Assembly: GCA_002102555.1 (NCBI GenBank) | Contig: MCFL01000018.1 | Span: 310,001 to 374,000, forward strand | Length of the DNA stretch: 64,000 nt | Direction: 5' to 3' | DNA from: Catenaria anguillulae PL171 | Lineage: Eukaryota; Blastocladiomycota; Blastocladiomycetes; Blastocladiales; Catenariaceae | In this document: piece by piece, positions 47,581 through 60,127 of the stretch | Position numbering within the stretch: the stretch's first letter is position 1 | Layout: each line of letters begins with the position of its first letter | Position numbers and translations under genes: made by a program | The notes under the pieces: generated by a model | The model's database searches: none | Seen by the model: the letters and a program-made list of their open reading frames with translations, nothing else | What the model was told of the DNA's origin: nothing

Positions 47581-50500
47581 ATGGCAACATCCTTCCTGAC
47601 GGTCGGCACGGCCTCCCCGTCGGGCGTGCTCGCGCCGCCCCCAGGCACAGCCCTGCGACGCGACCACCGGATCGTACTTCGCGTGATTGAGTCGCGATTC
47701 TCTGCACAAGCCATGCCTTCGAGCGACATTGATATTTTCGCAATCGCTCGAATCACATATGCAGGGGCCCCATCCATTTCGGGCCCCTCGTCTCCTCTCT
47801 CTCCCACGCTCGACGGCGGTTCTCATGGACCGGGTCAGCGACCAGATTTGGCGCCGCCACCACCAGTCTCGGGCTTTCGCAAAATGTCGCTCATTGTCGG
47901 CAGGCCGCCAGCACACAGTACAAGTGATCTCAGCAGCGGATCGGCGAGCGGGTTAGCGTCGCTCAGTCGCCGGTCGTCGACCACAGTGCAAGTTGGGAAA
48001 ACACCCACGCTGTACCGCGTGAGGGACTCTGGGTTCTTTGACCACGCGTTTGAAGTGGATTTGGTGAGTGACGTGCGGTACATTGAGGTGGAGCTATACC
48101 AAAAACGCATGCTCAAAGACAGCTTGCTCGGATCGGTCGTGATCCCCGGCGATTCGCTCAGCACACACAAACCGCTTGAAAAGTGGTTTCCCGTCAAATC
48201 GCATTCATCGGTCTCCTTGCTTTCTTCACCCACAGCAGATACCGCACCAACACTGCCGCTTTCATCGCCCGCACATGCTCCAGGCTCACTCGACCTCGCA
48301 CTCAAGCCTACAACTTCCTCGTCCTCCTCCTCCAAACCCGACGCAGACTCAACAGGCATCACGCTCCGAATACGCTTAGCCTACTGGAACGAATACCTGC
48401 TCCCGCTCACCGTGTACAAGCCACTCGTGGCCGTTCTCATGGACCCCAAAATGGCCGTCATCTCGTGCCTGGAGCGATCCGTTGAAGAGGACCGTGACGA
48501 CGTTGCACGCACGCTCGTGTCGGTCATGTTCTCAATGGACATGCACGAGCCCTTGCTCATTGGCATGGCCACGCGCGAGGTGCAGGCGACCGCGTCGCCC
48601 ACGCTCTTATTTCGCGCGAATTCGGTTGCGTCAAAGGCCCTGGATCATTTCATGAAGCTCGTCGGCAAGCAAATGTTGGACAATGCCTTGCGGCCCGTCA
48701 TCAAAACCATCATTGCCGACAATCGAGTGTGCGAGCTGGACCGGTCACGCTTGGCCCCTACATCCTCGTCATCGTCATCGTCATCTTCGTCGCCTGCGTC
48801 TTTGTCGGCAGCAAGTGGCACATCCAACAGTGCAAGTACCGGCGGCGCAACAACAGCAGGATCCGGATCACCCACCTCGGCTGCCGACGCCTCATCTAGC
48901 AGCAGCACAAAACCCAACTCGGTTGACCAACAATTACAAGACAATCTTGCTGCCCTCGAAGGCTACATTCGCTGGACCGTGGAGCGCATCATTGGCACGT
49001 CAGAAGAATGCCCACGCACACTTCGCAACGTGTTTACCGCCATGCGCTCTGCCGCGTCCATCAAGTGGCCCATGGACCCGCACGTGCCCTACACTGTCGT
49101 CTCGTCATTTTTGTTCTTGCGCCTATTCAACGCGGCCATCTTGGGGCCAAAGCTGTTTGGCCTGTGCGACGTGTTTCCCAACGCAAATGTAGCAAGGACA
49201 CTGACGCTTGTGTCAAAGTCGATGCAGCAGCTGGCAAATGGAAGCTTGTTTGATGGTGCAAAGGAGCCGTACATGACTCCGTTGAATCCCTTCTTGTACG
49301 TTTATGCTTGCTCGTATGTTTTGCTCATGATGTCCATTTTCTTGACTCACCAGCCTGGCCGTCGGCATATACACACACACACATACACACAAACACAGAG
49401 AAACGCTTTTTCCAAAAGTCCGCACATTCATTGAACTCATGTCAACACCCGTTTCACGTGTCATGCCCTCGGCTCGGAAACCAAGCATTTCCATGCACGC
49501 GGGCCACCCGTCCATGCTTTCGCCGACCAATACAGCATTTTCATTGCCGCCAATGTCCGAAGCAGGTCACCACCGGACAATTGACCGCTCGTCATCGCTG
49601 GGCGTGCCGAGCGCTGCATCTTCAGAGTCGCCGTCGGCGTCGGCAAAAAGCCCCGGAGGGTCGTCCACGTCAAGGAAAAAACTCGTCAAGAAGTTATTTG
49701 GCGGTGGAAGTGGTAGTGGATCCTCGTCGTCGAATGCGCCAGGGTCCAGTGATGGGTTGGATGGCGGCGGGTTGACGGGCAAGACAGGGAAAGGCTTGCA
49801 AACTTCAAAGTCAAGCATGCTGGGCGGATCGAGTGGATCGATTACTGCAGGTGGTGACATGATGAAGAGCATGGGTATGCAATCAAATCTCGGCCCAGAT
49901 CCAACTTTCTTAACCCAATTGCACTGACACTGGCACCTTTACCGGCAGACATTGAGCGCGAATTCGCCGACTTGTTCCGCATCCTGACACGCATCATTGA
50001 CGTGATGCAAAAGCAAGCCAACGACGCCGAGCTGCCAAGCGTCAACCGCCTCGCCATCATCTTGCGCGAGCTCACAGCCATCAAGGAGCGCCGCATGTCT
50101 GCGGCCCCGTCGGCTGCACTCATCGACGCCATCACGCGCGCACGCGAACTGGCGGCAGCTGAAGGCGGAGACCCAGCGGTTGGGTCGCGCAGGTCATCGA
50201 CGGCGTCATCGTGTGTCAATGATTCGCGGCGCGGGTCACTCGCATTAGCCAATTCCGAGCCATTTGTGGCCGATTGGGTCGTTTCGAGTCCACCCAATGA
50301 GCCAGCCGCGGGCATGAGCACGTTGCCGCATACGGGAATAGCAGGCGGTGGCCCCCCTGGAGCCGCATTTGGTGTCACATTGCGGGATATTGCACACGGC
50401 GCAAGCGGAAGTGGGTTGTCGGATTCGGCACCACAGCTCGGGACCCCGGCGGGCAATGCGAACGAGAATGCCGCGGCGGGGGCGGCTTCCACGCAACCAC

Positions 50501-50850
50501 CCTTGGCAGCGCCCGGCGCAACGCCGCCAAGCACAAGATCGCGCGTGTTTGGATTCCATCGCCCGAGTTCGGGCACGGGCAGTTCACGCAGCCGGTCGTC
50601 CACGATGAGTAATGGCCGCAGCGGCCTGTTTCGTGGGTTTTCGTTAACTGTGGATCACGAGTCACCGAGCTCAAACGGGGATTCAAGCGGCGATTCTAGT
50701 GTAAAGAAGGCTGGGAGCCAAGGGACCGTCGTTGGTGCCAACGGCGAATCGCAGCTGCGCTCGTCGGCGCCCATGCTCGTTGTGTCGGGAAGTGGGGATG
50801 AGCCAGAAAGCAGATTGGCGGACGAAGTTGGGGCGATGCACATCCGGTGA
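47581..50850 (+). CDS. C2-domain RasGAP protein
   Basis: Model: join(47581..49295, 49399..49874, 49949..50850), 1030 aa. It stimulates GTP hydrolysis on a Ras-family GTPase. An N-terminal C2-like region (VLRVIESRFSAQAMPSSDID; PTLYRVRDSGFFDHAFEVDL; RYIEVELYQKRMLKDSLLGS) suggests membrane or lipid targeting. The RasGAP domain shows the arginine finger in LLFRANSVASKALDHFMKLV (Arg near residue 345), KQMLDNALRPVIKTI, VSSFLFLRLFNAAILGPKLF and, across the first intron, LNPFLETLFPKVRTFIEL. A Ser-rich insert (about residues 395-440) interrupts the GAP domain. After it come long Ser/Gly-rich linkers and the helical segment DIERFADLFRI-like (ERE FADLFRILTRIIDV), then a Ser-rich tail. Introns are 103 and 74 nt; the first ends in a CA-rich microsatellite. 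Confidence 0.88.
49370..49398 (+). repeat. CA-rich microsatellite at the 3' end of a RasGAP intron
   Basis: An imperfect CA repeat (ACACACACACATACACACAA and onwards) occupies the last 30 nt of the intron, replacing the usual pyrimidine tract before the CAG acceptor. Confidence 0.6.
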
Positions 50851-51054
50851 TTCGCACTTGTCCAGATGGTTTGGGTGGCTGTTCTTCTTCGTTCCAGGTT
50901 TTGCATTTTTTGCCTATGCGCTCTTGAGAGCTTTGTCAATATCGATCATTATTTTCGTCATGTCTTTTTGGCTCTTTCGTACCTTGTCTCTTGCTGTCGG
51001 CCCGCCCATTCAAACCCAGCTTTCCCACCCCCGTCCCGTTTCCCACCACAGTCG

Positions 51055-51090
<36 letters not shown>

Positions 51091-51939
51091 TTTCGCATCA
51101 TCCTATTTTTCAATGTCGTCTCCAGTCACTCCCATTCATTTCGTTTGTTTTCACGTTATTTTCCTCTGCGCTGTTGCGCTGGTGTCCAACCAACCGTCCA
51201 TGCTGCCCTGTGCTTTCACCCGTTGCCCTTGCTGGGGCCGATTCCGTCCTTGCTCTGTGCTCTGATTGTTGTTTCTGTTGGTCTTTCAGTCGTCCATTCC
51301 CTCGCCGCTTACAATACACGGCGACCGGTTTTGTTTCAGATAATTCTTCTGCCTGTCGATATCTCTGGGTGAGCAAGCGTGGGAACTTCGCCTACAGTTG
51401 CGTCAGGTCTTCTCCACTTCGCGGCGAGAGAGGCTCAGACGTGGCGGCCGCCATGGGCAATGATGATTGGCTGCCGATTCAGTTGCCGTCACATTGGTCA
51501 ACCGCATATGATCTTGCCTGCCTATAGGCCTCGCGATCGAAAAACGCCTCCCAACTCGGGACCCTTGCGCGCCATACCTCGGCATGAAGCACCATGCCAA
51601 CAAATTTACATCCTGATACCTATGCACGCTCCTGAATGTTGTCTTCTTTACCCTGCCCGAAGCATCACGCACATCCGACGCCTACTCTGGAGTCTGTCAA
51701 TCCCTGTCAATCCCATCCCCAGTTCACGTTGAATGCGACGCCCATCACTGCACACTGTCTCGCGCTTGCTCCGCCGACCCCAGTTTCGAGGTTTCGAGTC
51801 ATTTCTACCGCCAATCCAGTCCTCTCAAAACCCTGACCCATCCCCTCGCGTCCAAGATACGTCTCTCTGAGTCTATTCTTCTGCCCGAGTCAACATTTCC
51901 AGCTTCAACGAACGTCCGATCCGTTCCTCGTCGCCTATC
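50851..51939. other. Intergenic region with poly-T tract
   Basis: About 1.09 kb between the RasGAP 3' end and the bestrophin-like gene. It is pyrimidine-rich on the plus strand and includes the poly-T tract annotated separately. No gene was recognised. Confidence 0.45.
51057..51089 (+). repeat. Uninterrupted 33-nt poly-T homopolymer
   Basis: 33 consecutive T about 205 nt downstream of the RasGAP stop. It could be a slippage-expanded tract, a retro-inserted poly(A) tail on the opposite strand, or nucleosome-excluding DNA. Its true length is hard to sequence. Confidence 0.9.
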
Positions 51940-53225
51940 ATGTCTCCCTTCTTGGCCTACTACGGGTACCCGGACATGCTGCGTGTCCGCGGCAGTGTCG
52001 TGGTCCCCGTCATGTTCCCTGTTCTCGTCGTCACCATTTGGGCCGTGCTTGTTTCTATCCTCAATGCTGCCACCGACAACTGGTTCTCGGTACGCTCTAT
52101 TCTCTATGTAATCACTGAACGGACCTTTGACTGACTCGCCGTTTGATGTTTTGGTTCTAGATCAAAAACACCCTGTTTGTGACGCTGACGGGTTTCGTCC
52201 TGTCCTTGCTCCTTGCCTTCAAGAATAACACCTCGTACGAGAAGCACAATGAGGGCCGCAAGCTCTTTGCCACCCTGCTCACGGCCTCCCGCAACGCCTC
52301 GCGGCTTATCTGGGTGGGTGTCGCCGAAAAGACCGAGGCAGATGTGATTGAAAAGCGCCAAGCCATCCGCTTGATTCTGGCCTTCTTTATTGCTGTCAAG
52401 AACCACTTGCGCGGTCAAGACGGGTTGCAAGACGAGCACGGTCGGATGCGTGTGGAGCTGGTCGAGTTGATTCCCGAAAACAAGCGCGCCGTGATTATGG
52501 CGCAGGCACAGCGTCGCCGGCAGTCGACTTCGGCGCCAACGTCGCCCGTGGTGGCAACTGTGGCCGAGGCGGCGGGGACCGCGGCGGCCACCAATGCGGC
52601 CACACTGCACAACCGGGCTGGCGCCGGTCACAAGCATCACGCCAAGGGTTACCTTTCGCTCAACGACGCCAACGTGCCCGCCGACATTTCGCATTTCCTT
52701 GCAGCATGGATCCATTCCATGTTCAAGGCCGAAAAGATTGACTCGTCGCAATTCGGGTCCATCAACTTGGCCATCAATGTCATGGTCGAGACGCTCACCA
52801 GTCTGGAGCGTGTTGCCACGTCACGGATCCCGACGGCCTACGTAGTCCACTACAAGCAGCTCATTTGGCTGTACCTGCTCTTGCTCCCCTTCCAACTGGT
52901 CCCCGCATTTGGCCCGCAAGGTGGCCTCATCTGGTCGCCCATCATGACCTTCCTGGTCGCATTTGTGTTCCTTGGCGTGGACGCCATTGGCAACGAGATC
53001 GAGCAGCCGTTTGGGACCGATGCGGGAGATTTGCCGCTGGATGTGTATGTCAAGGACCTGCGCAACGAGCTCGAGGAGCTTCTTGCGTCCAACGTGGACG
53101 ATTTGGCGTTTTGGTCGCGGCCCGCCGATCCGGCCGTGTCGATTCCTGAGACGGTTGTGGAGATTGACGAGGCGGCCGCCGAGCAGGTGCCGGTGCCGCC
53201 GTTGCCCGCCAACCTCGGCAAGTAA
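51940..53225 (+). CDS. Bestrophin-family (UPF0187) anion channel-like protein
   Basis: Model: join(51940..52089, 52161..53225), 404 aa. It has an N-terminal helix (VVVPVMFPVLVVTIWAVLVS), a second helix running into the family hallmark FVLSLLLAFKNNTSYEKHNE followed by GRKLFATL, then soluble helices (IRLILAFFIAVKNHLRGQD). Near the C-terminus a helix pair (LIWLYLLLLPFQLVPAFGPQ; PIMTFLVAFVFLGVDAIGNE) leads to IEQPFGTDAGDLPLDVY. This arrangement is that of fungal/bacterial bestrophin homologues, ligand- or Ca-gated chloride or anion channels; localisation may be plasma membrane or endomembrane. An Ala/Thr/His-rich insertion (about residues 170-215) is lineage-specific. The 71-nt intron joins WFS to IKN in phase 0. 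Confidence 0.88.
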
Positions 53226-54021
53226 GCGTGCACCTGTGATTGATGGTCGGTGGCGTGAAAAAAATTGGGTCCTTTGTGTTGTTGTAGAGTATTCGGGGCG
53301 CGCTGGTTGCCAGTGGCCCGCCCTGCTATGATAGATCCTCTCCCCTCCGTTCTCCTCACTGCTCACTGTTTGTGTTTTCCATCCCGCGCGCTGTGTGACG
53401 TTTTTGATTCCCATTTCTTGCCTCTCTCTCGTATCTATAAGTATCGTGATTGTAAGCCAGCATTGCGCCTGGGCACTGGTCGCCCACCACGTCGTCACCC
53501 TGCGACGACGACTGTCATGCAAAAGTCTGACCAACATGTGCATGCATTCCGAGTCATTGCAGGGTGAGACAATTCAGCACCCCTGCAAAGGTGAGACCCG
53601 CGATCATCAGTGTGCACAATTCCGAGGATGGAAAGGTAGACAGACCTTTGCTACTTCTGTATTTACATTTCCTTGACGAAAGAATTGTGCAAATGAAGGT
53701 GCGAATGATGACCACAACTCAAGGCATTCAGGAGGAACGTGCACAGTTCGCTCTCAGCAAAAGATCCCGTCGCCGGCTTCCCATGCCTCAAGATCCATCC
53801 CTCAAGTCTCAAGCGAGCAGGCCGCGTCGCCATCCCGTCCTGCATGACGACTGAAAGATCATGCGGTTGAATTGCTCCTCGGACCCACATGTGCTAACAT
53901 CAAAAGGCACGGCACCTCGCATTACACAGGCACTGACATTTCTTCTGTGCAATTCGACGTAAATAACTTGTCCTTCACCCTGGATCAACAATCCTCGCGT
54001 GCTGTACTATTTCACCGCATC
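53226..54021. other. Intergenic region
   Basis: About 800 nt between tandem genes. No gene was recognised; it holds the bestrophin-like 3' region and the next promoter. Confidence 0.45.
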
Positions 54022-55495
54022 ATGAGCGACACTGCTTCTGTCATGGCTTCCGCTCTAGGCCACCTCCAACTGGATCTCGACCACTGCTTTACCACAATCC
54101 AAGATAAAGTCTTTCACTATACCGTCGCCGAAAAAGAGTTTGCCGCCCAAGTCGTCCTCACAACCACGTTCGACCGACTCCGGCGCGTCTGTGCTGCCCA
54201 CGAACCTGCTGCATCGCCTTCTTGGACGACCCACTCGCCCTCACGCTCGGCCTCCACTGATGTCCTCCTTTCTGCTCATCAAATCAAGTCAAACGCTCAT
54301 TCCATCGCAGCTCACGCACTCACCACCGCCAATGGCGACAACGCTGACGAGTTCCGCTGCGCCGTCCCGCACTGCGTCGCACCTGGCGTCCTTGTCGAAG
54401 AGCGCATGCCATGATCGTCATTTGAACACGAGCGCCGCCGCCGCGGCCAAGGCTCGTGCTCGCAGCCCAGGTGGCGGCAAGTCGCGGCCGCAGGAGCAGC
54501 GGTTGGTTTCGGAGCCGACGGGTCGTATGCCTGCTGCTCCCGTTCATGCTCATGCTCGGAATCAAGTGCCACGGGCATCAGGAGCGCGTTCGCCGGTCGC
54601 TGAGAACAGTGGATCCATCATTCTCGACGCGGATTTGGCGCATCCCAGAGAGGAGGGCTCAGATGCAGAGTCCGACGACGGAAACGAGGCAACGGCCCTG
54701 GCGTTCCAGAACACGAATCTGCACAAGGCAAATCTGGTCGTGCTGGTTGGGTACAACCATCAAGACGGCGCAGAGTTGTGGGCGTGGAACGACGATGTCA
54801 AGGAGCGAGCCATTTGTGGAGGTGACGTGGCAATCGACTATGCGCCAGAATGGAGCGAGGTGGAGGCAGAAATCGGTGCCCTTCATGCGCAGTTGCGCAA
54901 GCGCACCGAGGGCTTGTGGGCCGCGCAATTGGCCACGCTTGTGTGGATGCTCTTGGTGGTGGGCGGCCGCAGGCGCGCTCAAATCTGCGGCGAGGCGGGC
55001 AAGGTCATTGGCTCTGGCGGCGCGGACGGCCGGATTCCTCGGGATGTGGCGTTGGAGATTGCCGAAATGGCCCTCTCTTCGCCCAAAGAAACGTGTGAAA
55101 TTCTCGACTTCCAGCGGAATACCGTCGTGTGCTCTCCCGTCCAAGTGACTTTGATTGACTTGACGCGCGCTATGCTAGGAGATCCCGACTCGTACTTTCA
55201 AGTGACGGCCGTCGCGTTGGGTGACACGATTCAAGAGGTGTTGGGCAAGTACATGCGCACGGAGCGAGCGTTCCCGGCGGGGCGCCATCATTTCATTCGT
55301 TTGCCGCTTGCTTTGGACAATGGTCAGTGGCGTTTGACATTGGCGAGCGCAGGGGAAACGGCGCTTTGCAAGGCGGCCGAGATGCGCCAACGTCCAGTAT
55401 CGCCCGTCAAGAAGAGCGCGTCACCGGTCAAGAAGCACGCGTCGCCCACCAAGAAAAGGAAAACCTCGCCTGTCAAGAAGGCTGGCCGTGGGTAA
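54022..55495 (+). CDS. Unrecognised, probably nuclear protein with SPKK-like C-terminal repeats; one frame break
   Basis: Two open frames appear to form one gene of about 490 aa. The first (from the ATG at 54022) gives a helical N-terminus (LQLDLDHCFTTIQDKVFHYT; AEKEFAAQVVLTTTFDRLRR). Coding then shifts by one base somewhere in 54200-54400 without a clear intron. The second frame runs through a Ser/Ala/Arg-rich linker, an acidic patch (REEGSDAESDDGNEATAL) and a folded-looking domain (LVVLVGYNHQDGAELWAWND; CEILDFQRNTVVCSPVQVTL). It ends with tandem basic motifs SPVKK, SPVKK, SPTKK, SPVKK. SPKK motifs bind AT-rich DNA minor groove in histone H1 and can be CDK targets; nuclear location is inferred. 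No family was recognised. Confidence 0.6.
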
Positions 55496-57201
55496 ATCCG
55501 GCGTCATGTCGTGGTGTGTGCAGTCGTTGCCTGTGTGTGATTGTGTTGGTCGTGTGTTGTGACGTGAAACGCGTGCACCTGCCGAAGCTGTTTTTTGTTT
55601 ATTTCAAAACGCCCGCCCAGGCCGAAGGCCCAATGTAAAAACTGGATGGCCTGTGGTTTCATTTTCTATCTGGTTTTCGAGAAATGCCAAGAAACGTTCT
55701 TGCCTCAGTAGCGAGCCCGGTAGCGAACCGCTCGTTTGGCATAAAGCAGCAAGATTGACGCAAGACATCACACAAACACACGTACAGACGGAACACCGTT
55801 GGATCTGACATGCCTAACAAAATGACGAGTTCCCCTCAATGCAACAAACATGCCTAATGCAAGATCATCACACCCGCACTCAGGCAGCTGCGAACGGGTC
55901 CATGGGTTTGGTTGCACGACATCCCCAAAAGCGTGCTGAAGGTGTGTCTCTGCCCCACCTTGTCTAACCAAATGTGCCAAAGATCCCCCGGGTCGCAACG
56001 GTATGTTTTCCGGTACTAGGTAGTGCACGGCGACTGTTCCCTGTGTATTCGAGTGGCAAGACTAGCAGCAGAGCTGGCGCCTTGCAAGGGAGAGACACCC
56101 TCGAAATACACAAGGCTAAACGCGCGGCCGTAAAGGCAAAGAGTGAAGGGATTGTTCTCGTCAGGCGTCGACACTCAACGTGTTCTCACGAGCATGTGCG
56201 TGTTGGGCAGTGGGACAGGGACGAGAAGAGAAACAGGGAAGGGAAATGGTACAGTATGCGGTTCGCGCAATCGATTGCAAGAAGTTAATTACAAGAAATC
56301 AAAGCGTTTGAGTGTACATTGTTGCGATGTTGGTGATTTGTCCATTCACGAGCCGGGGACAGGAGTAGCATAGCGAGCCAGCTGGCATCTATCTGTTCGC
56401 ACCTCGGGTGGTCGACGCGTTCGGGAAAGTGAAGGTAGGAAGTGGCACTAGTATAGAAAGCGATGAGTTCCTAGAGGAACTACATAGATAAACAAGAAAT
56501 AGTCTCGATGACCCAGCACGAAGGGACATGTGGTTCATTTGATGTCTTGAAGTGCTCTTCGACGCTTGCCGACTTGTCCTGATATGTTACCACCATACAC
56601 GTGCTCATTCAAGTTAGCGGCATTTGAAGCCGCGGCACTGGCCGGAACGCCTTGTCCAGCTGAGCGGACATTCGGTTTCTTGTCGTGGACGTGATTTCAC
56701 GCTTTCACGCACTGTGCACAGCAATTCGACGGCCTTGTCCGCATTTGTGTCGAAATGTTGTTGACATAAATCGGCAAGCAAGCAACACCCAGGCCAATCG
56801 TCCATTGTCGTTGTTGTCTCGCTGCACAAACATGACCTCGCCAGGCTGTGCGACCCGGCTGCCGAGCACTTTCAGGACACAACCCTCATTTGCCTGCAAA
56901 TGGCTCAAGAGTTGGTGGTGGCGCTGGCTTGGCTCAATTTATTGCACGCATTTCGTTGGACAGAGTGACTTTTGTAGGTACACCGAAGAGATTGAGGAAG
57001 TGTGGGTCAAATCGAGTGAATCATCGCCTTGGTCGAGCCATCCTAAAACAAATACGCAATGTATCAATGTACAAATGGGATGCAGAGTCAATTGGCAAGC
57101 CGGTATCGCCGCAACCAACCCAAGGAAATGATAAGAGAGGGCACAGTCAACATCACAAAAGGACCCTCCAATCCAGGTCCGTGTAGAAATCTATGTCACA
57201 A
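55496..57201. other. Long gene-free region between convergent genes
   Basis: About 1.7 kb, lower in GC than neighbours. Short open frames around 56600-56910 on the minus strand look partly protein-like, but they lack splice continuity or recognisable motifs. No other feature was seen. Confidence 0.4.
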
Positions 57202-60127
57202 TCACATCACCAAGCAATTCGCACCTTCGGCGCGCTTCTGCTTTGCCGCCTCCTTTGCCTGCATCTTGAGCGCCAGCGCCAAATCCGCATCCACACTCCC
57301 ACCACCGGCGACCGAATGCCGCCTCACGTGCTTTGGCCGCTTCGAAGCCACAGTGGCGGCACCAGCCGCCGCTGAAGCCGTGGCCAGCCTTGACCTCGGA
57401 TCCTTGCGACCTCGTGCAGCCGCGGTCCGCTCCGATCCGCTATCTGCCTCGGCCGCCTCAGCCACTGGTGACCCGGCCTCTTGCTCTTGCTCACTTGCCT
57501 CCGCACTCGCGGCGTCGCCGTCGCCCGCTGATGCGCCAGGTGCCGCCGGCGATGCAACGACGCGCCGCAGCTCATAAAATACCAAGTAGGCGTTTTTCGC
57601 AATCTCGTCCGTCAACTGCCGCGTGATGGCCACGGTCGACGTGTACGGCTGCACCTTGGCGCCTATGGGCCCAAGCCCATCGAACCGGAGCCAGATCGGG
57701 CCCGGATCCGCCACGGCCGCATCGCTGTCACAGGTGTCGGACGACACATCCGACGTGGCGACGTCACCACCGCCCGCCGACGTGTACAGCGCGGTATCGG
57801 CCGAAAAGCTGCGCGTGAGCGTATGCGAGGATGGTTTCTCGGTTGCGGGTCGCGACGAGGATGCGGACTCAACGGATGCGCCGGGACGTGGCGGAAGCGC
57901 GGGCGAGTATGGCGGCGGCGGTGGAGGCGACGATGCACGTGCTGCGGGGCGGTGAGTCGATGTGGATGCGGTTTCTGAGATGGGCAGCATGGTTGGCTTG
58001 ACTGCAGGCGACGAAGGAGCAGTGCTGAGTGCCGACGATGCAGGCACCTGGGTCGTCAACCCGTATCCACGCGGCGACCGGCGCGGCAGCGAGCGGGTGA
58101 GTGAGCCTGGTAGTAGCGCAGACGCATTGACGTATGTGATAAAGTGGCCAGATGTGGGTGATTCGCCAAGGTGGCAGATGACGGATTGCAGAACGAGCGA
58201 GTATTTTGGGGTGGTTGGTTCGGCGGTCGTGGAAAAGGACGACGATGAGGTGGCGGCTTCCGCGGCGGTGAATTGGTCGAATCCAATTTCAATGGGCAGC
58301 ACAACGGGCCGCGAGGTGCGCTTAAGCGTGGATTTGCCTTCCTTTTGGTAGTAGCGCTTGAGGCAGATGGGGATCAGGATGGGAGAATTGTCGCCGAGAA
58401 GCACGTCCGAGTGTTCACCTGTGTACATTTAAGAAAAAGAATTGGCAAAGTCAGTACGCAGACAAGACAAGACAAGATAAGGCAAATGAGCCAGGGCATG
58501 TAAGTGTACCAGACTCGTTCTCACCCACGAGAAACGGCATCAACTTGAATGTGCTCCACGCATCCACCATCTGCTCCTCAACTTGTGTGTCACCATCTGG
58601 ACCCTCGTTGCTTCTATCACGCAGACTCACAGACAAGGAACTGGCCGATCTTGGCGCGAGACCCAACCGCCACCGTTCCTCGACCTGTGCCTTCCTGGCC
58701 ATGCGCTGCTCGTCCAGATCCGCGGCCGCGGAACCACCCACAGATGCCCCGTCCCTCTGCACCTTCCTCAACAGCGTCACCTTGTTGTCGAAGAAAAACC
58801 TTTCCAGCAACTCCTCGAGCGGTACCGGCGCCCTTGCCTTGGGATCCGGAATGGCCAGCTGCAAGCACCGCTCGGTACACACGCGCTTATCGTCCTGATC
58901 CTCAATAGCCCCGCCATGGTGAATGACTTGCCACAGTGGCAAGCACGGCGCGCGCAAGCACGACGCCAGCATGAGAAACAGTTCGGCCACATCTTCTTGC
59001 TCGCCGAGCCGCCCTGCGTTTGTGCCTTCCATGGCCCACAATTGCTTGATGACCACTTCAAGTGTGCGGATTTCCGAGCGGGTCACGAGGTGGCCCTTGC
59101 GCAGGCGCGTGGCGAGCAGTGTTAGGTGGGTTTGTACGGCACGCAGCAGGGACGAGCGGCGGACGGTGGATGGCGAGGGTGGGCGGGTGGGAGGTTGCGG
59201 TGGAAGGATGGGCGACACGGGTTGGGATCCCGATGCAGGATCCGTCGAGCAGGATGGTGGCGACAGGGTTGATGGGCCGCCTGCATCGGGCGGCGGTGGG
59301 GGCTGCTGACTGGGATCTGCACCGGGAATTCCCAGCGACTGCGTGACCCACGCATCCACAGCCTCCATGCGCGCAAACAGGGCAAACAGCAGCGAGTCGA
59401 TGAAGCAAGTGTTGCCCGAGTTTTCAATCCCCAACAGGTGGACGCGCCGATCGACCGGGTGCAAAGCGCCCATGTAGGCATCGGACCAGTCTTCGAGGTA
59501 CTCGAGGGCAGCGTCCTCCGAGAACCAGCCCGTGGCCGTGAACGCGTGCTCGACGTGTGGGCGCGTGGCAATGGGCGAGTCACGTGGCAACAGGTCGAGA
59601 AAGTGGGTGACGGCGGCTTCACGGTCTGCGGGCGGGATGGGCTTGCGAGGACCCGAGGTAGAAGCTGTGGCCGAGGCAGTGGATGGGCGGCGCGAGTGGT
59701 GGCCGACGGCAGAACTGGGGCTGGGATTGGGATTCGAGGAGCGCGTGAGGCGGAGCTTGGACGAGATGCGGCGGAAGGTGGACTTGTGCGAGTGCGAGTG
59801 CGAGTGTGCGTGCGAGAGCGGGTGGATGGGCAGCGGCGGGAGGTCGTAGGCCGGGTTGGGCGGCATGGGGTCGAGCATTTGGCTGGCGGTGGTGGTGCCT
59901 GCGGCCGGTTTGGCTTTCGAGGCTGCAGAAGATGCGTGGGACTGGGACGGAGAAGGGTCGCGGGAAGATGCAGACCCCGACGGCGAGTGGCCAATGTGCG
60001 AGACAGAGCTGCCATTCAGCGCGGCGGGCGGCGGCGGCTGCAAAGTGGCAGCGGCCGAAGAAGAGGAGGACGACGGAGTGGAGGAAGCCGGGCGGAGGCC
60101 GAGGCCAGAGAGGAGCATGGACGCCAT
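57202..60127 (-). CDS. Ubiquitin carboxyl-terminal hydrolase (USP family) ending in a CAAX box
   Basis: Model: complement(join(57202..58418, 58510..60127)), 944 aa; a 91-nt intron splits a GGT codon. It is a USP-type cysteine protease removing ubiquitin. The Cys box is LLGIENSGNTCFIDSLLFAL (Cys near residue 240). LGEQEDVAELFLMLASCL is the QEDA-like region, and SPILIPICLKRYYQKEG with SPTSGHFITYVN is the His box (near residue 630). The N-terminal 200 residues are Ser/Pro/His-rich (SHAHSHSHSHK). Between the catalytic blocks lies Ser/Pro-rich filler. The C-terminal DADLALALKMQAKEAAKQ resembles a ubiquitin-interacting helix, and the protein ends CLVM, a CAAX prenylation motif with farnesyl-type X = Met. 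It shares a 264-bp promoter with TFB3. Confidence 0.9.
58457..58476 (+). repeat. Short ACAAG/ATAAG pentamer repeat in the hydrolase intron
   Basis: Three to four imperfect copies of a CAAGA-type unit lie inside the intron 58419..58509; on the transcribed strand this is a CTTGT-rich pyrimidine tract. Confidence 0.5.

Noticed and set aside
56614-56908. Overlapping minus-strand open frames that look partly protein-like
   Set aside because: Two frames compete over the same bases, no splice model links them, and no family motif is present.
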